Source: Amblyomma americanum | Taxonomy: Eukaryota > Arthropoda > Arachnida > Ixodida > Ixodidae | Direction: 5' to 3' | DNA: 64,000 nucleotides | Assembly (NCBI RefSeq): GCF_052857255.1 | Contig: NC_135498.1 | Coordinates: 116,565,134 to 116,629,133 of the forward strand | In this document: piece after piece, positions 11,401-23,565 of the stretch | Layout of the letters: every line of letters begins with the position of its first letter | How positions within the stretch are numbered: the first letter of the stretch is position 1 | The notes under the pieces: model-generated | The model's input: the letters and a program-made list of their open reading frames with translations, nothing else | Databases searched by the model: none | Told to the model about the DNA's origin: nothing | Made by a program: the position numbers and the translations under genes

Positions 11401-13633
11401 GTCGTTTCAATGGCCAGTTTAAAACTTGAAAAACCATGCTGCAATATATACAAAAAATGATTTGTGTGCTCTCTCTTACATGACATAGTTAATAATATCA
11501 TAGTGTTGGTAGTACACAAAATGCATGTGTGGAACATATACATGCACTGTTTTTGTTCACATCTGACCTGCTATGTGCTGTTATGGCATGTTATGTGCTG
11601 GGAAAGCAACAGGTAGTGAGCAGTGTTGTGTTGCAGCCTTTCTTCTGGCGGAATTTCAATTATGTGAGGTGCAGCTGAAATAAATTGTTTCATACATAAG
11701 TATAATTCATGCAGCACAACAAAAAGTGCACAGCCCCATCATGAGTTGTGGTTTAAACTAACAGCGAGCTTTTTACTACTCTAACATATGGTGCAAGTCA
11801 GTGATGCTGAAGGCACAAAACTAAATAATGTGAGGTAACAAGAGCTAATATGGACAATCATGCCTTTAATAGATATTGTCAATATATATTTTCCTGAATG
11901 AACTAAAGTTATCCTTAGAAGCATGCAGAGGAAGATAATTTTGCTAAATGCCTTTTGCCAGAATAGGCCTTTTCTGAACCAGTTGCAAATGAAAAGAATA
12001 ACTTTAAGACCATGCTATGCATGCTCTAACGCCAAAGTAGTTGCATAGAAGCAGTATACTATGCCCCTAGTTTTATGGTGGGCCTGTACTGCGCAATTTT
12101 CACGCAAGGTAGTGGAAAGTATGTGCCATGAAACAGACCTCTGCTTGCTGAAACTGGCAAACAAACACTGGGTTTTTAAGGCAGGAAAGAAGTTACAAAG
12201 TTCCTTCTGCAGGTTTTGAACTTCAGGTTAGTTATTTGAAAAATATCAATCCCTGACCTGCAATGATTGAAGTTTTTAGCAAATAACATTTCCATTGTAA
12301 CAGTGGAAACGCTCTTTTATTTGAGGAACGACTTTTCAAAAGCCTGCGTTTCATGGTGGCTGTCAAGTAGCCCTGATAAAGAAAAACCAGTCACGACACA
12401 CAACCAAGCCCCCGTAGCACATTTTCAACTATACCCTCATGATATAGCTATAAAGTAAGTGTTAAGCAATACAAAGACAAATCCCTTGATTTCCTTCATG
12501 ATTTATCGCTGGTGTATACATACAAAGATAACCGTACAAGATGTGGAGTGCATGGTACAGAGAGAGTAGGCAGATGGTTTCTTGACACTCACAAAGTGAA
12601 CAAGGGAAGTAAAAATCTCAGGGTGCTTGCCGTTTTGACAAGACAACTTGTTTTCATCGGGGGTCAACATATAAAGAGGAAACTTAGAATCAAGTACAGG
12701 GTTGTCCACTCTTAGTGCGAACACGCGAGCACATGGCTGTGCTCTTTGGGCCACTGTGTCTGACATTGCCACACATCAAAGTCTAACAGATGACACGAAG
12801 CCCCACATCCAGGTGCATCTCTTCTTGCGCTATTTTGCAGCGATGAGTGGCTGCGCCGCACACAGTGGACCTCTAAAGAGTGCGGCCATGCGCTCACATG
12901 TTTGCACTAAAAGTGGCCACCTCTGTACATTCCGGAATTGGCATAATTATTTGAAAAGGCCTTACACATGGTCAGAGGTTTCCCAACCCATAATTTCGAC
13001 CTCCTTTCCTGATTTCTTTAATTTATCCTTATACTTTAACCTTGTGCCCTGCACCTCCTGACGTCACTTCTCGGAACCTTGGCTGCCACACTCCTCCCCC
13101 TCCCCCTTCTTTTTGCCTTTTCTCCGAACCTGCCCTCATTTTCTCTTTTTCCTTCAAATTATTTTGCCCTCCCCCCCCCCTGGTATTTTATTCTGCCATG
13201 CTGCTTAATTCCTTTATCCTAGTTTTTCAGGAAAAGGTAGCCAGCCGTACCAAGCCACCTGTTGCAGCTGGACATAAAGCCATTCAAGCCGATTATCCAC
13301 ACTCCATACCCCGAGATTCGTTTCTACTGAATTGGGCTTTTTTGTTTTCACAGTTTTGCAGGTCAACCGGTTAATCTTCTTTAGCAGCTATCATGCCTGG
13401 AAAGGTTCACGCTCCCCATCGTAACGCCCTTCCCATATCGCACCCTCGTCCCACACAACAGGCCTTTCGCCTCGAAGTGAAAACCTTATTTAAACCCCAC
13501 CAATGATGAACACTTTGCCAGACAAGACAAGTCCTCTTGTCGAATGTCGGCAAGCACCCTGAGGTTTTTCCCTTCCTTATTCAGTTTGTGAGATACCAGG
13601 GACAAGTGTTCAAGCAGCCATACCACACTAATA
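11401..13633. other. Interior of the 17-kb insertion, no gene recognised
   Basis: No coding or repeat family identified. A pyrimidine-rich block with long C runs lies at ~13080-13190. Open frames here are short and lack motifs. Confidence 0.5.
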
Positions 13634-14285
13634 CCCCTGTCACACGGGCACCGCAAAGGCCTTTGAGAATCATATCCAAGGGCGTAAGGAGTGCAGCTAC
13701 CCAGTACAAATGTTGCGCCTTTGTCGCTAAGGGTCTTGGAGGCGAAGGCGCTCAACCGAGACCTTCGAAGCCCGAAGGCGCGTCATTCGAGAACCTGTGA
13801 TCGCAGTACCATCCAAAGTCAAAAAGTAAGAGCAATAAAAAAATAGATGAGCTAATAATGTTTGAAAACATTTTTTTCAAATACAAAAGGTGTGTCTTGC
13901 TTTGGTTTTTGTACGGGTGTTTATGTTTTATGTTCAAATTTCAAGACAGTGAAAGTGTTGCGGCAACACCGAGCGCCCATGGTGGCCAAGGCAATACACG
14001 TACAAAAACTGCTCCTGCTGATGAGAGTAGCTGTTGCAGTACTTTTAAGGAAGCAATCAGAATAAAAAAATTGTCAAAGCTCAACGAATGAACAGAATGC
14101 ACCAATTTAATTTTAAAACACTCACTTCAGCCACCTCGAGTATAGCAGCGGGTGCTAAGCCTGAACGACTTTCACCTTTGGGCTGCACCGTGTAGCTGCA
14201 TCGCTGCTCCTTTAAGCTTTCGCTCCTTTGGTGAAAAATGGTGCCTTTGCTGGAAAGGCCTTCGAGGAATGCCGTCTGACAGGGG
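13634..14285. mobile_element. 652-bp MITE with TA target duplication
   Basis: The left end CCCCTGTCACACGGGCA (13634-13650) and the right end, whose reverse complement is CCCCTGTCAGACGGCAT, are imperfect inverted repeats. The similarity continues inward through an AAAGGCCTTTGAG-like block and its counterpart GAAGGCCTTTCC. TA lies immediately outside both ends (13632-13633 and 14286-14287). The interior has no transposase. Short TIR elements with TA duplications are usually mobilised in trans by Tc1/mariner-type enzymes (established; the superfamily of this one is inference). Confidence 0.75.
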
Positions 14286-16710
14286 TATAAAGCACATTTT
14301 TTACTGACACGAAAGACTCAGTGCCTTTAGTTCTGACAACATTCTGAATCATGCTTTGATGGCTTAGCATATCAAAATACTGGACATGACAAAATCAGCT
14401 AATTAGTGAGGGCTATTATTTGCTATAGGTAAAATTATAACATTCTCCTAAAATAATGAAAAGAAACCACCAGCACTGACATCAATGTACAATTTGGCTG
14501 TAACATACTGACATGACAATATAGTTACACGTAAATTCCCTTTTCGCACTTCATAACTGCATGCATTTTTTCTAGAAAGTGCGAGAACAGAAGCTCATAC
14601 ATAGTGCCAAAGAAAAGAGTGCATAATAGTACCACTTATGAGGTGTTTATGGGCGACTGCAATGAGCAAGGCTATGTAAATGGCAATCCAGAGTTATTAT
14701 GTGTCTTACGAGTGCATGCACTTGGGAGGTGATAGCAGCTGTGGACGCAGCTGTCCATCGCAGTTTTGAGTCTGTCGAGATAACACATGGGGTAAGGTAT
14801 TCCCTGTTTTGCTGCCGAAGGCAGAATCGTCAGCAAGTGGAGTTGCCTTGCTGTTCACTGTCAATATCTACTGCTCAAAGTAAAGGAAACTAGGGTATAA
14901 AAAATACAGCATTTCATATTTGGCTTTGGCCAAATGCAGTGAGAATTAAACAGAATAGAGACTTGTCTTATGATGTTTGCACTCTTTACTTTGCACCACA
15001 GGAAAATAAATTTGTGTACAGTTGACCTACTGCTTGCCACAGTCCTAGAAGAAATGAATCCAGGTCTCAGAAATTCTACTGAGAGAATACTGATGCTGCA
15101 TGTGCATTTCTCTGAACTGTTCTGAAATATGCAGGAGTTACCAATTTTTTTACTACCTGATTACATACTGTAATCTTTGCAAGGAATATGGGGTTAACGG
15201 ACTGGGAAAAAATGTCAGGAATGGTACCTTTGGTACTCGGCACTTGGACAAACAAATGACCCTCTGGGCGTCCCCAGGAGCTCTGCTACCAGGCACCCCT
15301 AGCAACAGTAGTCAATTTTCTAGATCCAAAGGAGCCACGCGAGTGATTGCCGAAAATTCAAGTTTAAGAATAGCAGATGCATGAACTCAAAACAGTTTTA
15401 GAACTTTGTTTCAGTGTGATAAATGGTTTCAAATCTCTAGACTATATCTGGTAGTACACAAATTATCAGAAGACCATCTCCCGCTCAGAATCATCTCAAA
15501 ACACATTCGACACGCAGTACCAACGTGGACAGTTCGTGCTTAATTGAATCCAAAAGTTTACGCTGATCGACCAATGTTACTTGAAATAGAGACAGAAAGC
15601 GCATGCACGTTGTACTGATGTTATCGTGAACATAACATGCGACAAGACGTAGGGATACAATACAAACAAAAAACCGCTTTCAAAATTTGAGGACAAAAGG
15701 CTCACCTTCTCACAATTTCGCCAAACCGGAGACGTTGCCGAGTGGCTGCCGCCAAAGTCAATCGCAATGCACAGAAACAATAAAAATGCAGTGCCGCTGA
15801 CTTTCCTTGAGCAATTACAGTCGATTAAACTTCCAACTGTTCGCACCGACTACCTCTGCAAGCATGTCTACAAGGCTACAAGTTAGCGGCGCAGCCACGC
15901 CATTTGCAATTTACAGAGCTACACGGGAAATTCATAGCGCCATTCGCGTATTCGCGCTCAAGCTCACGTCGCTGATGTCGCAAAGGCGCACAACGGCAAA
16001 AACATATAATATGTATTTAATTTTACGTTAGCTTTTTTAGCTGACAACCTGAATCGTTTGATATATTGTTTTTTTCTTTTCGTTGCATGAACGTTATTAC
16101 CACCAGCGGCAGCGCAGCTTGGCCATGGCTAGCCATGGCGAAGTCGAAGCGCTAGCCGAGCCGCAGTCGGAAATATGTGCGCAGTTAACGCAGTGTGGCG
16201 TTGAATGAACAGGCGCATTGGAATGGGTTTTTGTTCTTCCGTGTTCGCTGCGTGCGTCCTGCGCGTTGTGTGTCTTTAGTATGTGTGTGTGTATGTGTGT
16301 GGCCGGAACGCTGCATTGGAGTGTACATACAACAGCTTGCTGTCCCGTGCGGCATCGGTGCGTAGTAAAACGATCATGCAGAATGTGAGTTACAATGCCA
16401 GTGACCCTGCACGAAAGAGGAGACTTGAAGCCGATGGAAAAGCTGCACTCCCTCGTGGGACTGCAAGAATCTGGCGAGTAACAGTCGACGCGCGTTTCGG
16501 TGGATGATTCCGTTTACCACGCCAAAAAATTCAGCACTGGCCAACAGCAATGATGAACTGCTGCTGCATCATCACCTGTGTGATGTTTGTGACAAGCTTG
16601 TTGGATGTGAACGTGGCCATGAATGGTATTCGCCGAGCAGTGGCCCTCAGGGCGTGGCACCAGTGGATACCTGAAGACGATTACTGTTTGCCCGGGGCCT
16701 GGCGCCTCAC
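14286..16710. other. Interior of the 17-kb insertion, no gene recognised
   Basis: AT-rich up to ~15.5 kb, then more GC-rich with CpGs from ~16.0 kb. A GT-rich run lies at ~16278-16300. A frame from the ATG at 16376 (QNVSYNASDPARKRRLEADG) has a protein-like composition but no family I recognise. It may be the 5' part of the transcript unit whose tail is at 16711. Confidence 0.4.
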
Positions 16711-16770
16711 AATAAAGTTTTTCATTCGTTCATCCATTCATTCATTCATTCATTCATTCATTCATTCATT
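16711..16770 (+). repeat. AATAAA followed by (TTCA)n tail
   Basis: AATAAA at 16711-16716 is followed within five bases by about twelve TTCA/TTCG tetranucleotide units. A polyadenylation signal running directly into a short tandem repeat is characteristic of the 3' end of a non-LTR retroposon. No open RT frame was found upstream, so the copy is either truncated or non-autonomous. Confidence 0.65.
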
Positions 16771-16799
16771 CGCATTCAACCGAATGCTTTGGCGTTAAT

Positions 16800-19453
16800 T
16801 ATTTATATCTGAATTTCACACGTAGTTGGACTCGCAAATATTACAGCGTACAAACGTACCGTCGGAAGAGCACCCTTTTTCATTTTTTTTATGGAGGGGG
16901 TGGGGGAATTACCGTCTGCTCAAATTTAATGTCACTAATATTTTGAGCCTATTTTCTAAACAGGTGCCGTGGTGGCACTGTAAGCAATGCATTTACTGGG
17001 CAGAAGTTTATTTTATGTTGTGTTGGCACAAGGTTAATGATTGTCATTGTACTGTGGTGCCATGTTCAAACAAAACACATCATTGTACACTCTCTTTGCA
17101 GAATGTCTAATGAGGTAATAAATTACTGAGCAGCGAGTATGCACTGTGGTAAATGCGAGGAACGTTTCTGAATTACTTCACACTTGTCATGTTCTGTTGT
17201 CGTTAGTGATTACGTATGCCTTGGTGTCTGCTGCTTTCCAGTGTAGGGGTCGAGAGGCATGTCGAGTTCCACTTAGCAGCTTTTTTTCCTTCCACTCTCT
17301 ACTGGCCAACGTGGTAAAATAAACTCAACATAATGCGTGATTGCTCAGACCTAGATTAGACTACCATTTCACTTATTTACTCTCAGGGCCGATTGCCATC
17401 GAAGAGAGGAGACCGACTAACATAAATACATATGTAGGCAGATTAATTAAAATGATTATACACAGCACACTTGAAGGTATTGGATGCAGTGGTGGACATG
17501 ACGAAGGCAGAGATGTGACAGCTGGAAACGTAGAAAAGTGGAGATCTGCGTGAGTTTGTACGCGACTTAAGGTGAACGCTAGCAAAAAATTAAGAAGGCG
17601 CAGAAGACTGAGGCCAGAGTTAAAACTGTAGTTTAACAGAGGAAAGCACCTCCCAGCAAGCCAAAATGTGCACATGCAAGCAGTTATGTGAACACAGAAC
17701 ATAGAAAATGAAACTCCTTTTTGGACAAAAGGAAAGCTAAGGCACATTGCTTATTGTGATGTTGCTTAAAAAGTTGGTGTCTAGTTGTTGCCCTTCATAT
17801 CTGGTCTTTCCACACCCAGCAACTGAAATGCCATCAAAAAGGAGCATCTCCAATCATTCTAATTACATGGGAGGTACACATCGCCAGATGTCAGAGGCTT
17901 GGTGTCTCATCTTGCAGACTAGCTAGTTTTGGCAGATTTAAACTTTACCGCATGTAAGAGGCATGCGGTAGCCTTGAAGGGGAGTATTTCATAAGTGTTA
18001 CAGCATATTGTACAGTGATGGCATGCTTCATTATTTACATCACAGTAATATGATAGCACAGGCTGGAAAGTTTGTAAGTGAACAGAAAAAAACATTGTTC
18101 ATGCCATATCTTAGCCACATTCTTAGTATTGTATAAAAAGTGCAAATAAGGAATTGCTCATTTTTTTTCAGCTTTTTCTTTCTGTGCATTGATTTTTTGC
18201 AAGTTAGCAAGGTTCTACAGTCTTCTGTGCCTATCGGCTGGCCCCCTTGTTTGTCAAAGGTACCGAGTGCACAATGGGTCATGTCAGTGCAAGCTAAGTA
18301 AACGATGGATAGAAAATTCGTGCTTTCAGAGTATTTCCAGAAAAAACTGCTATTATTTCCAACTCAGGATGGGGGAACAGCATCGGTGGTGCACATCCTC
18401 CTTGTCACTGCAGCAATTATGGCTGCTCGCAGCTTTTTGGCGGCGTTTCATTTATCTGCAGGAAGAGCAGGCATGAATGGGCGGCAATAGGTACCTACTA
18501 AATTAAACATTGCATTGAGCAATATGTTGTTGTGTCGGTGCTTTTGTTATCCATGAAGGAGGTTGTGTTTTTGATTATTGGTTGTGTAGCAAAGATGTAA
18601 CTGCTACATTGCACTGCATTCACATTTTTGTTTGCCCATGCTTTTGGTTTTCTCAGTGGTTCATTTCCTTACCAAATGGCAGATAGAAATTCGGCTTTCA
18701 ACTTGTGCACTTTCATCATGTTTGCAATGTACTTTCAGCTGGTGTTCAGTTTCACTTTGAAGAAGTTGTCCAACCATTGTCTGTGTCTAAATGATTTCTA
18801 ACAGTTGACCTCATTACGCAGCATTTCTCACAGAAAGCAAATGTTGCAGTAACATTTTTATTAAATGTTACTCTATGATGTGGCTAGCAATGTAGCGAAA
18901 ACATTTTTTCATCAAGTCAGCTTTTATCATTATAGCAAATTAAGGCCTTTGTTATTTAACGTTGCTCACAATTTGTACCAATCACTCAACCTTGAATCAA
19001 CGTAATGCGTTATCACCCTTCCTCGGCTCTTCATTGTGTTAATTGCATTAGACATGCTCACGGTCGTTTGCCATGCTAGTTTGCGGACATTGTTGGCTAA
19101 GAGTAAACCAGACAACTAAAAAATCGGACGTCATGTGATGCCTATGGTCTGCGGGGCAGCAGTTCATCGTGTAAAAGTGGCGTCACATCATAAGCATCTT
19201 CTGTTTTTGCTGCCTTTAAGCAAGTTATTAGGGCGTTTGGTGCAACACATAGTCGATGGGGTCAACCGTCCTGTCGTGTTAAGTTTTGATCCCTTAAATT
19301 GAATGTTTAGTATTTTCCCTGCAACGACTACAGAGGAACACGGACGTTTCCTTCAATACTGGACTGAATATACGGTCATTCCCTACGTTTCATTGGAAGC
19401 AGAAGTGGTTCTGTTTTTAAAACGTACATAGTTTACGTTATAGGTACGGAATG
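16800..19453. other. Right interior of the 17-kb insertion, no gene recognised
   Basis: No coding or known repeat was identified. The last 250 bp before the right TIR contain several ACGTTTC/ACGTAC motifs that may correspond to subterminal repeats. Confidence 0.5.
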
Positions 19454-19464
19454 TTTTTACAGCG
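19454..19464 (-). repeat. Right TIR of the 17-kb insertion
   Basis: TTTTTACAGCG, the reverse complement of CGCTGTAAAAA. It differs from the left TIR by one transition (CA versus CG) and is followed by the duplicated TA at 19465-19466. Confidence 0.8.
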
Positions 19465-19842
19465 TACCTATGCTCCGCCTCCTGGTCCCGTTCGAGAGCC
19501 CGCTCCTTCTATTTCACCGCCCGCTCACCCGCGAACCTCCTGGGGCGCGCCTGATAATATTCTACCGCCTGCTCAACTGGGAACCTCCTGGCGCACGCCT
19601 GACAACCGCCCGATCTGCTACTTCTGTGGCTTGCCAGGTCACGTGGCGCGGCTTTGCCGTCACGCATGAACATCTCACGAACACCTCCTGAAGTTTCCGG
19701 TTACTGTTCCCAGCGTCAATACTCACCTCCTGCTGAGCCGCCCCTAAGCCGTTCTCTGTCTCCTGAGCGCACCTCCTTCTCTGGAAGCCATTCGCCTTCT
19801 CCACGTCGGCGCTCCATCTCTCCGATGCGACGGCGTCCCTAG
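19465..19842 (+). pseudogene. gag: Ty3/gypsy gag, C-terminal part with zinc knuckle
   Basis: Continuation of the gag begun at 1365. A proline-rich stretch (TYAPPPGPVREPAPS) runs into a CCHC zinc knuckle, CYFCGLPGHVARLC (19617-19658, spacing C-X2-C-X4-H-X4-C), which binds element RNA during packaging. The frame stops at 19667-19669. A single-base shift would restore an arginine/serine-rich tail (SPSPRRRSISPMRRRP) ending at 19842. The left edge is the target duplication of the 17-kb insertion. Confidence 0.85.
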
Positions 19843-20356
19843 ACCACTCAAGAGGAAAACTAGGTGCCGCAGTTCCTGAGGCGAGAACTGCGCAGTCGTC
19901 GAATTTTGAAAGGCCTCGTCTTTCTGCCGCCAATTTAATTGAAGTGTTTGCAGAGGGCGTATCTGTAATGGCGCTTGTGGACACCGGTGCTGCGGTTTCT
20001 GTCATGGGTGCAGCGCTTTGCCGATCTTTGAAGAAAGTGAAGACGCCCCTTTCTGGCCTGTCATTACGAACTGCAAGTGCGCACCTCATCCAGCCGTTAG
20101 CAGCGTGCACTGCTCGAGTAGTCACAGCAGACATTCTATATTTGGTTGAATTCATCGTTCTGCCGTCATGCTCGCATTCGATCATCTTGGGCTGGGACTT
20201 CCTACCGCTTCATGACGCGGTCATCGACGGTGCTCAGGCTCAAGTAGCGCTCTCCACGTTGCCGAATCCCATGCCAGAGACTGAAAATTGCGGTGCCCCT
20301 GTTCCTGCTAAAGCTTTGTCGCCGACAGTACCGATATTCCTGCGCCCTCTTCCGTG
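19843..20356 (+). pseudogene. Ty3/gypsy protease
   Basis: Retropepsin-like aspartic protease that processes the Gag-Pol polyprotein. The catalytic triad reads LVDTGA with the DTG codons at 19980-19988. The flap and second half are recognisable downstream (ADILYLVEFIVLPSCSHSIILGWDFLPLHDAVID), including the conserved ILGWDFL motif. The frame has no ATG and was presumably expressed by fusion or frameshift from gag. It ends at a TGA at 20355-20357, but the next frame continues the same polyprotein linker, so a small indel lies near that stop. Confidence 0.85.
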
Positions 20357-21510
20357 ATTGTGCCTCTCTCCTGTGCTTGTGTTCGCGATGCCAGTGTCCT
20401 CTTCACGCCATCTCCTACTTTTCTGCGTCGCCATTGCCTGCCGCTGCCTTATGCCCTGCTCACTTTCTCCGCCGGACTCACCGCACTGTGGGTCTTCAAC
20501 CCGATTTCAAGCCCCTTCACTTTGCGCCGTAGAAAATGCGTCGGCACCGTGAAGCTCTTTGATTCTGTTATCAACCATCCCGACGCTGCTGCAGAATCAC
20601 CGCCGGTCGCCATAGACATCCTCAGGTCACCTACTCCTGCGCCCACCCCATTGTTGACCGACCTATTCCTTCGCTCTATCGACGCCACTCTACCTCCAAC
20701 TCAGCGAACCCGGCTTCTTGCGCTACTTGAGGAGTTTCGCTCGTCCTTCGATTGCCACCAAAGCGGTTTGGGGCACACGTCGACTGTCGAGCATCACATT
20801 GAAACCGGCGCCCATGCGCCTCTGCGACAGCGCTCATATCGTGTTTCCGCCGCTGAACGACGAGATATTGAAGAACAGGTAGACACCATGCTTCAGAGCA
20901 GCGTTATTCAGCCTTCCACCAGCCCCTGGGCCTCCCCGGTTATCCTCGTCAAAAAGAAGGATGGCTCGGTTCGGTTTTGCGTCGATTAATGCCGCATTAA
21001 TAAGATCACGCGCAAAGACGTCTACCCTCTGCCCGTATTGATGACGCCCTAGACTTTCTACAAGGCGCGGAGCTCTTTTCTTCCCTTGATTTGTGCTCTG
21101 GTTATTGGCAGGTCCCAATGGCAGCTGCAGATCGTGCCAAAACCGCGTTCGTGACCCCTGACGGCCTCTACGAGTTTACCGTCATGCCTTTCGGCCTACT
21201 TTCGAGCGAATGATGGATACCGTTTTGCATGGCCTTAAGTGGAAGACGTGCCTGTGCTACCTGGACGATATCGTTATCTTTTCACCTAACTTCCAAACGC
21301 ATCTATCTCTCCTGCGGGACGTCTTGACATGCCTCAAAAACGCAGGCCTGCAGCTAAACTTAAAAAATTCACCTTTTCAGCCCGTGAACTGACAATTATA
21401 GGTCACGTTGTGTCAAAAGACGGTGTACGCCCTGACCCAGCGAAACTTAGGGCCGTGGCTGAATTTCCTAAACCTTCCACCACTAATGAACTTCGCAGCT
21501 TCCTAGAGCT
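20357..21510 (+). pseudogene. pol: Ty3/gypsy reverse transcriptase, truncated
   Basis: RT domain of a Ty3/gypsy Pol. In order: the pre-RT linker (PLSCACVRDASVLFTPSPTF), HHIETGAHAPLRQRSYRVS, STSPWASPVILVKKKDGSVRFCVD (to 20986), then after stops and frameshifts [31 protein letters not shown], and the catalytic YLDD box at 21258-21269 (CYLDDIVIFSPNFQTH). GHVVSKDGVRPDPAKLRAVAEFPKP closes the recognisable part. Homology stops near 21510, so the RNase H, integrase and 3' LTR are missing. At least four frame breaks make it inactive. Confidence 0.88.
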
Positions 21511-22565
21511 CTACCTTTCAGCATCGCCATCACAGAATTTTCACAAAACTTCCGCCGTATGCCTTTCTGAAACTGGCGACAGCGTTTCCCGCAGGGACAG
21601 TGCGCTACCTGACAACCATGACAGGTCGAACGGCGCTGAACTTAAAAAGCGACAACCGATAAGAGACTTCCCCACTACTGTGTCATCGTTGCTATACCGC
21701 AAAGCACATACCAAGTGCCCAGGGGACCGCCGCTCTTGGCGCGGAAGAGCGCCAAGTACTGTTTGCCTCACTCGCGCCTCTAAGCGGAGATGGGCGCGGT
21801 TCCGTCGCACGATAAACGGCACATAACTCTCGCGAACAGCTTTGTTCCCATCTCGGGTAGCACAGGCGCCATAAACGGCGGTTAGATTCCTGCCGCCTGA
21901 GGAAAAAACACCACGATTAAAATCGCTGATTCAAATTTCGATTGGGAGGCCTACCACGGGACAACATTTGGTATTTTTACCAGGAACAGCTCTGTAAAAA
22001 AGTTGTATCCGAATTGAGGCAAAAGGTCCTCTTGTAATCTGTCGGATTTTATCTTACATTTAATCTGTTGAGTTTGAATTCAGACGTTTTTACCATGTAG
22101 TATATGCCTCAGACAGTCCAGGAAAGGTTCCTATTTCTGGCGAGTGTCGGTATATTTTTTTTAATTATGAACAATATTGTTTTTTTTTGGAGTAAAGAAC
22201 AAAAGATGCACAAAATATCCTGCACTGGCATTTTCTTGCTGGCAGATAGACAGCGAAATGAGTATACACCATTAACGGCTACCACATGACTGCAAAGTTC
22301 TTTTCGCTATGATAATAAAGAAATTATATTCGCCAGTTCAAGAAAGACCCATATATTTTGAGGATGAAATCAAAGGTGCTCGAGCGCAGAGTCTAGTACC
22401 TTTGATGCAGAGCGACCTTTCTTTTGCTCTTTGTAAATCTCTTATTCTTTTTGTTTAATCTCACTTCCATCATTTTCATTCCAACGTGACGGTACCTATC
22501 TAAACGTAGGGTCGTCACTCGTGTTAGTGCAGGACTGCTTGTTGCGCTGCAATACGGAACGTTGC
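21511..22565. other. Flank beyond truncated pol, no gene recognised
   Basis: The first ~330 bp are GC-balanced with open but motif-free frames. The rest is AT-rich. There is no trace of integrase or a 3' LTR. Confidence 0.5.
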
Positions 22566-23565
22566 CGGGCCAGTTAGTACATGATTTCCGCGAGAACAGC
22601 GCGCGAAAGACAGTGCCGAGAAAAGGAGACACGCGCACACACAGCGCAGACTAACAACTGCCATCGTATTTGAGGACACAACTGCAACTGATAGTTTCTT
22701 GCACTGTTTGCAATCAATACCAGAAAAATGAATAAAAACATAAAATTAACCGCAAAAATACACACAAGTTGAGGGCTTGGACGAATACGTTTGTCACTTT
22801 TTGTTGTCATGGGTTTCAATATAACTAATTTCCTGTCAGTGCCATCCATCGGGTGCTTACGCAAGTCGCGCCTTTCATTCTATTACGTGGGCTTCGACAA
22901 GCTCGCGCTTGTGCTGGTGATTGTATCGTCTCAGAATCTGGCATCGTCCGAGGTGTCATCTGTTTTGCCAGCGCGCTGCCGTATCCCGTCTCGATAGTAG
23001 TGGCACGTGCTCTAAGCCGGTCGTTGAGGCAGCGTCCTGTTTGACCTACATAAGACACTAGGCAAGACAGTTGGATCTCATTTGCCACTTAAGTATCACA
23101 TGGGGTGAACTTTTTGTCATGCCGCTTGTTACACCGCGCTGGTTTTGGGCCTTAATAATTCGCCATTTTACATAGCATCTTGAGCTTCTTGGGAGCGGTT
23201 AGAATAAGATTAACTCCAGCCCGCCCTACTATTTTTTCAACGTATGGCTCATCCCGTACACAAATTGCAAGGCGGCTCTGTTCTCTATTTCTTTTTCTTC
23301 AATTTCTAGGGCTGGCCAAATTTGCGAACTTCTTTAAAAAGCATAAACCGAGACTGGAAATGAGTTCGCCCGGGAATTCCGCTTCGCGCAGACTCTTCAG
23401 TTGGGCTTCCATGCTTTTTTTTTTGCTGTCGGTAATGGAACGATAGCTTAAAGACATACTTCAGAGAGCCCGTAGTTACTGCTGTTTTTACTAATTTGGT
23501 GTGTACAATGAGTACGGACCCCGCCGCATGGCACCAGGACAGGTGATCCTTGCTTACGAACAAGC
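22566..23565 (-). pseudogene. Penelope-like element, C-terminal part
   Basis: Minus-strand reading from ~23565: HTKLVK, then SLREAEFPGELISSLGLCFLK (late RT/thumb region), GVNLILTAPKKLKMLC (the SAPNKL-like linker), and the GIY-YIG endonuclease core LSCLVSYVGQTGRCLNDRLR (~23075-23000). An AATAAA lies near 22735-22725 on this strand. The 3' region ends in a GCGCTGTGTGTGCGCGTGTC run. The RT catalytic half is missing, so the copy is 5'-truncated, and frames are broken. It is a different lineage from the pair at 5-8 kb, judged by the divergent endonuclease and tail. Confidence 0.75.

Larger units (their letters stand above)
2323..19464. mobile_element. 17.1-kb TIR element inserted in gypsy gag, TA duplication
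   Basis: The 17,142-bp segment begins CACTGTAAAAA (2323-2333) and ends TTTTTACAGCG (19454-19464). These are inverted repeats matching at 10 of 11 positions, with weaker similarity continuing inward. TA flanks both sides (2321-2322 and 19465-19466). Ignoring the segment and one TA, the gag frame of the left flank continues without shift into the right flank. That independently proves the boundaries. CACT-type ends with a 2-bp duplication resemble the CACTA/Mirage/Chapaev group of cut-and-paste transposons (established for the group; membership here is inference). I found no transposase-like protein. The large size is at least partly due to nested elements, and the original transposon may have been much smaller. 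Confidence 0.85.

Noticed and set aside
2323..19464. A Maverick/Polinton because of the 15-20 kb size
   Set aside because: No DNA polymerase B, integrase, ATPase or capsid-like reading frame is visible, and the TA duplication and CACTG-type ends do not fit.
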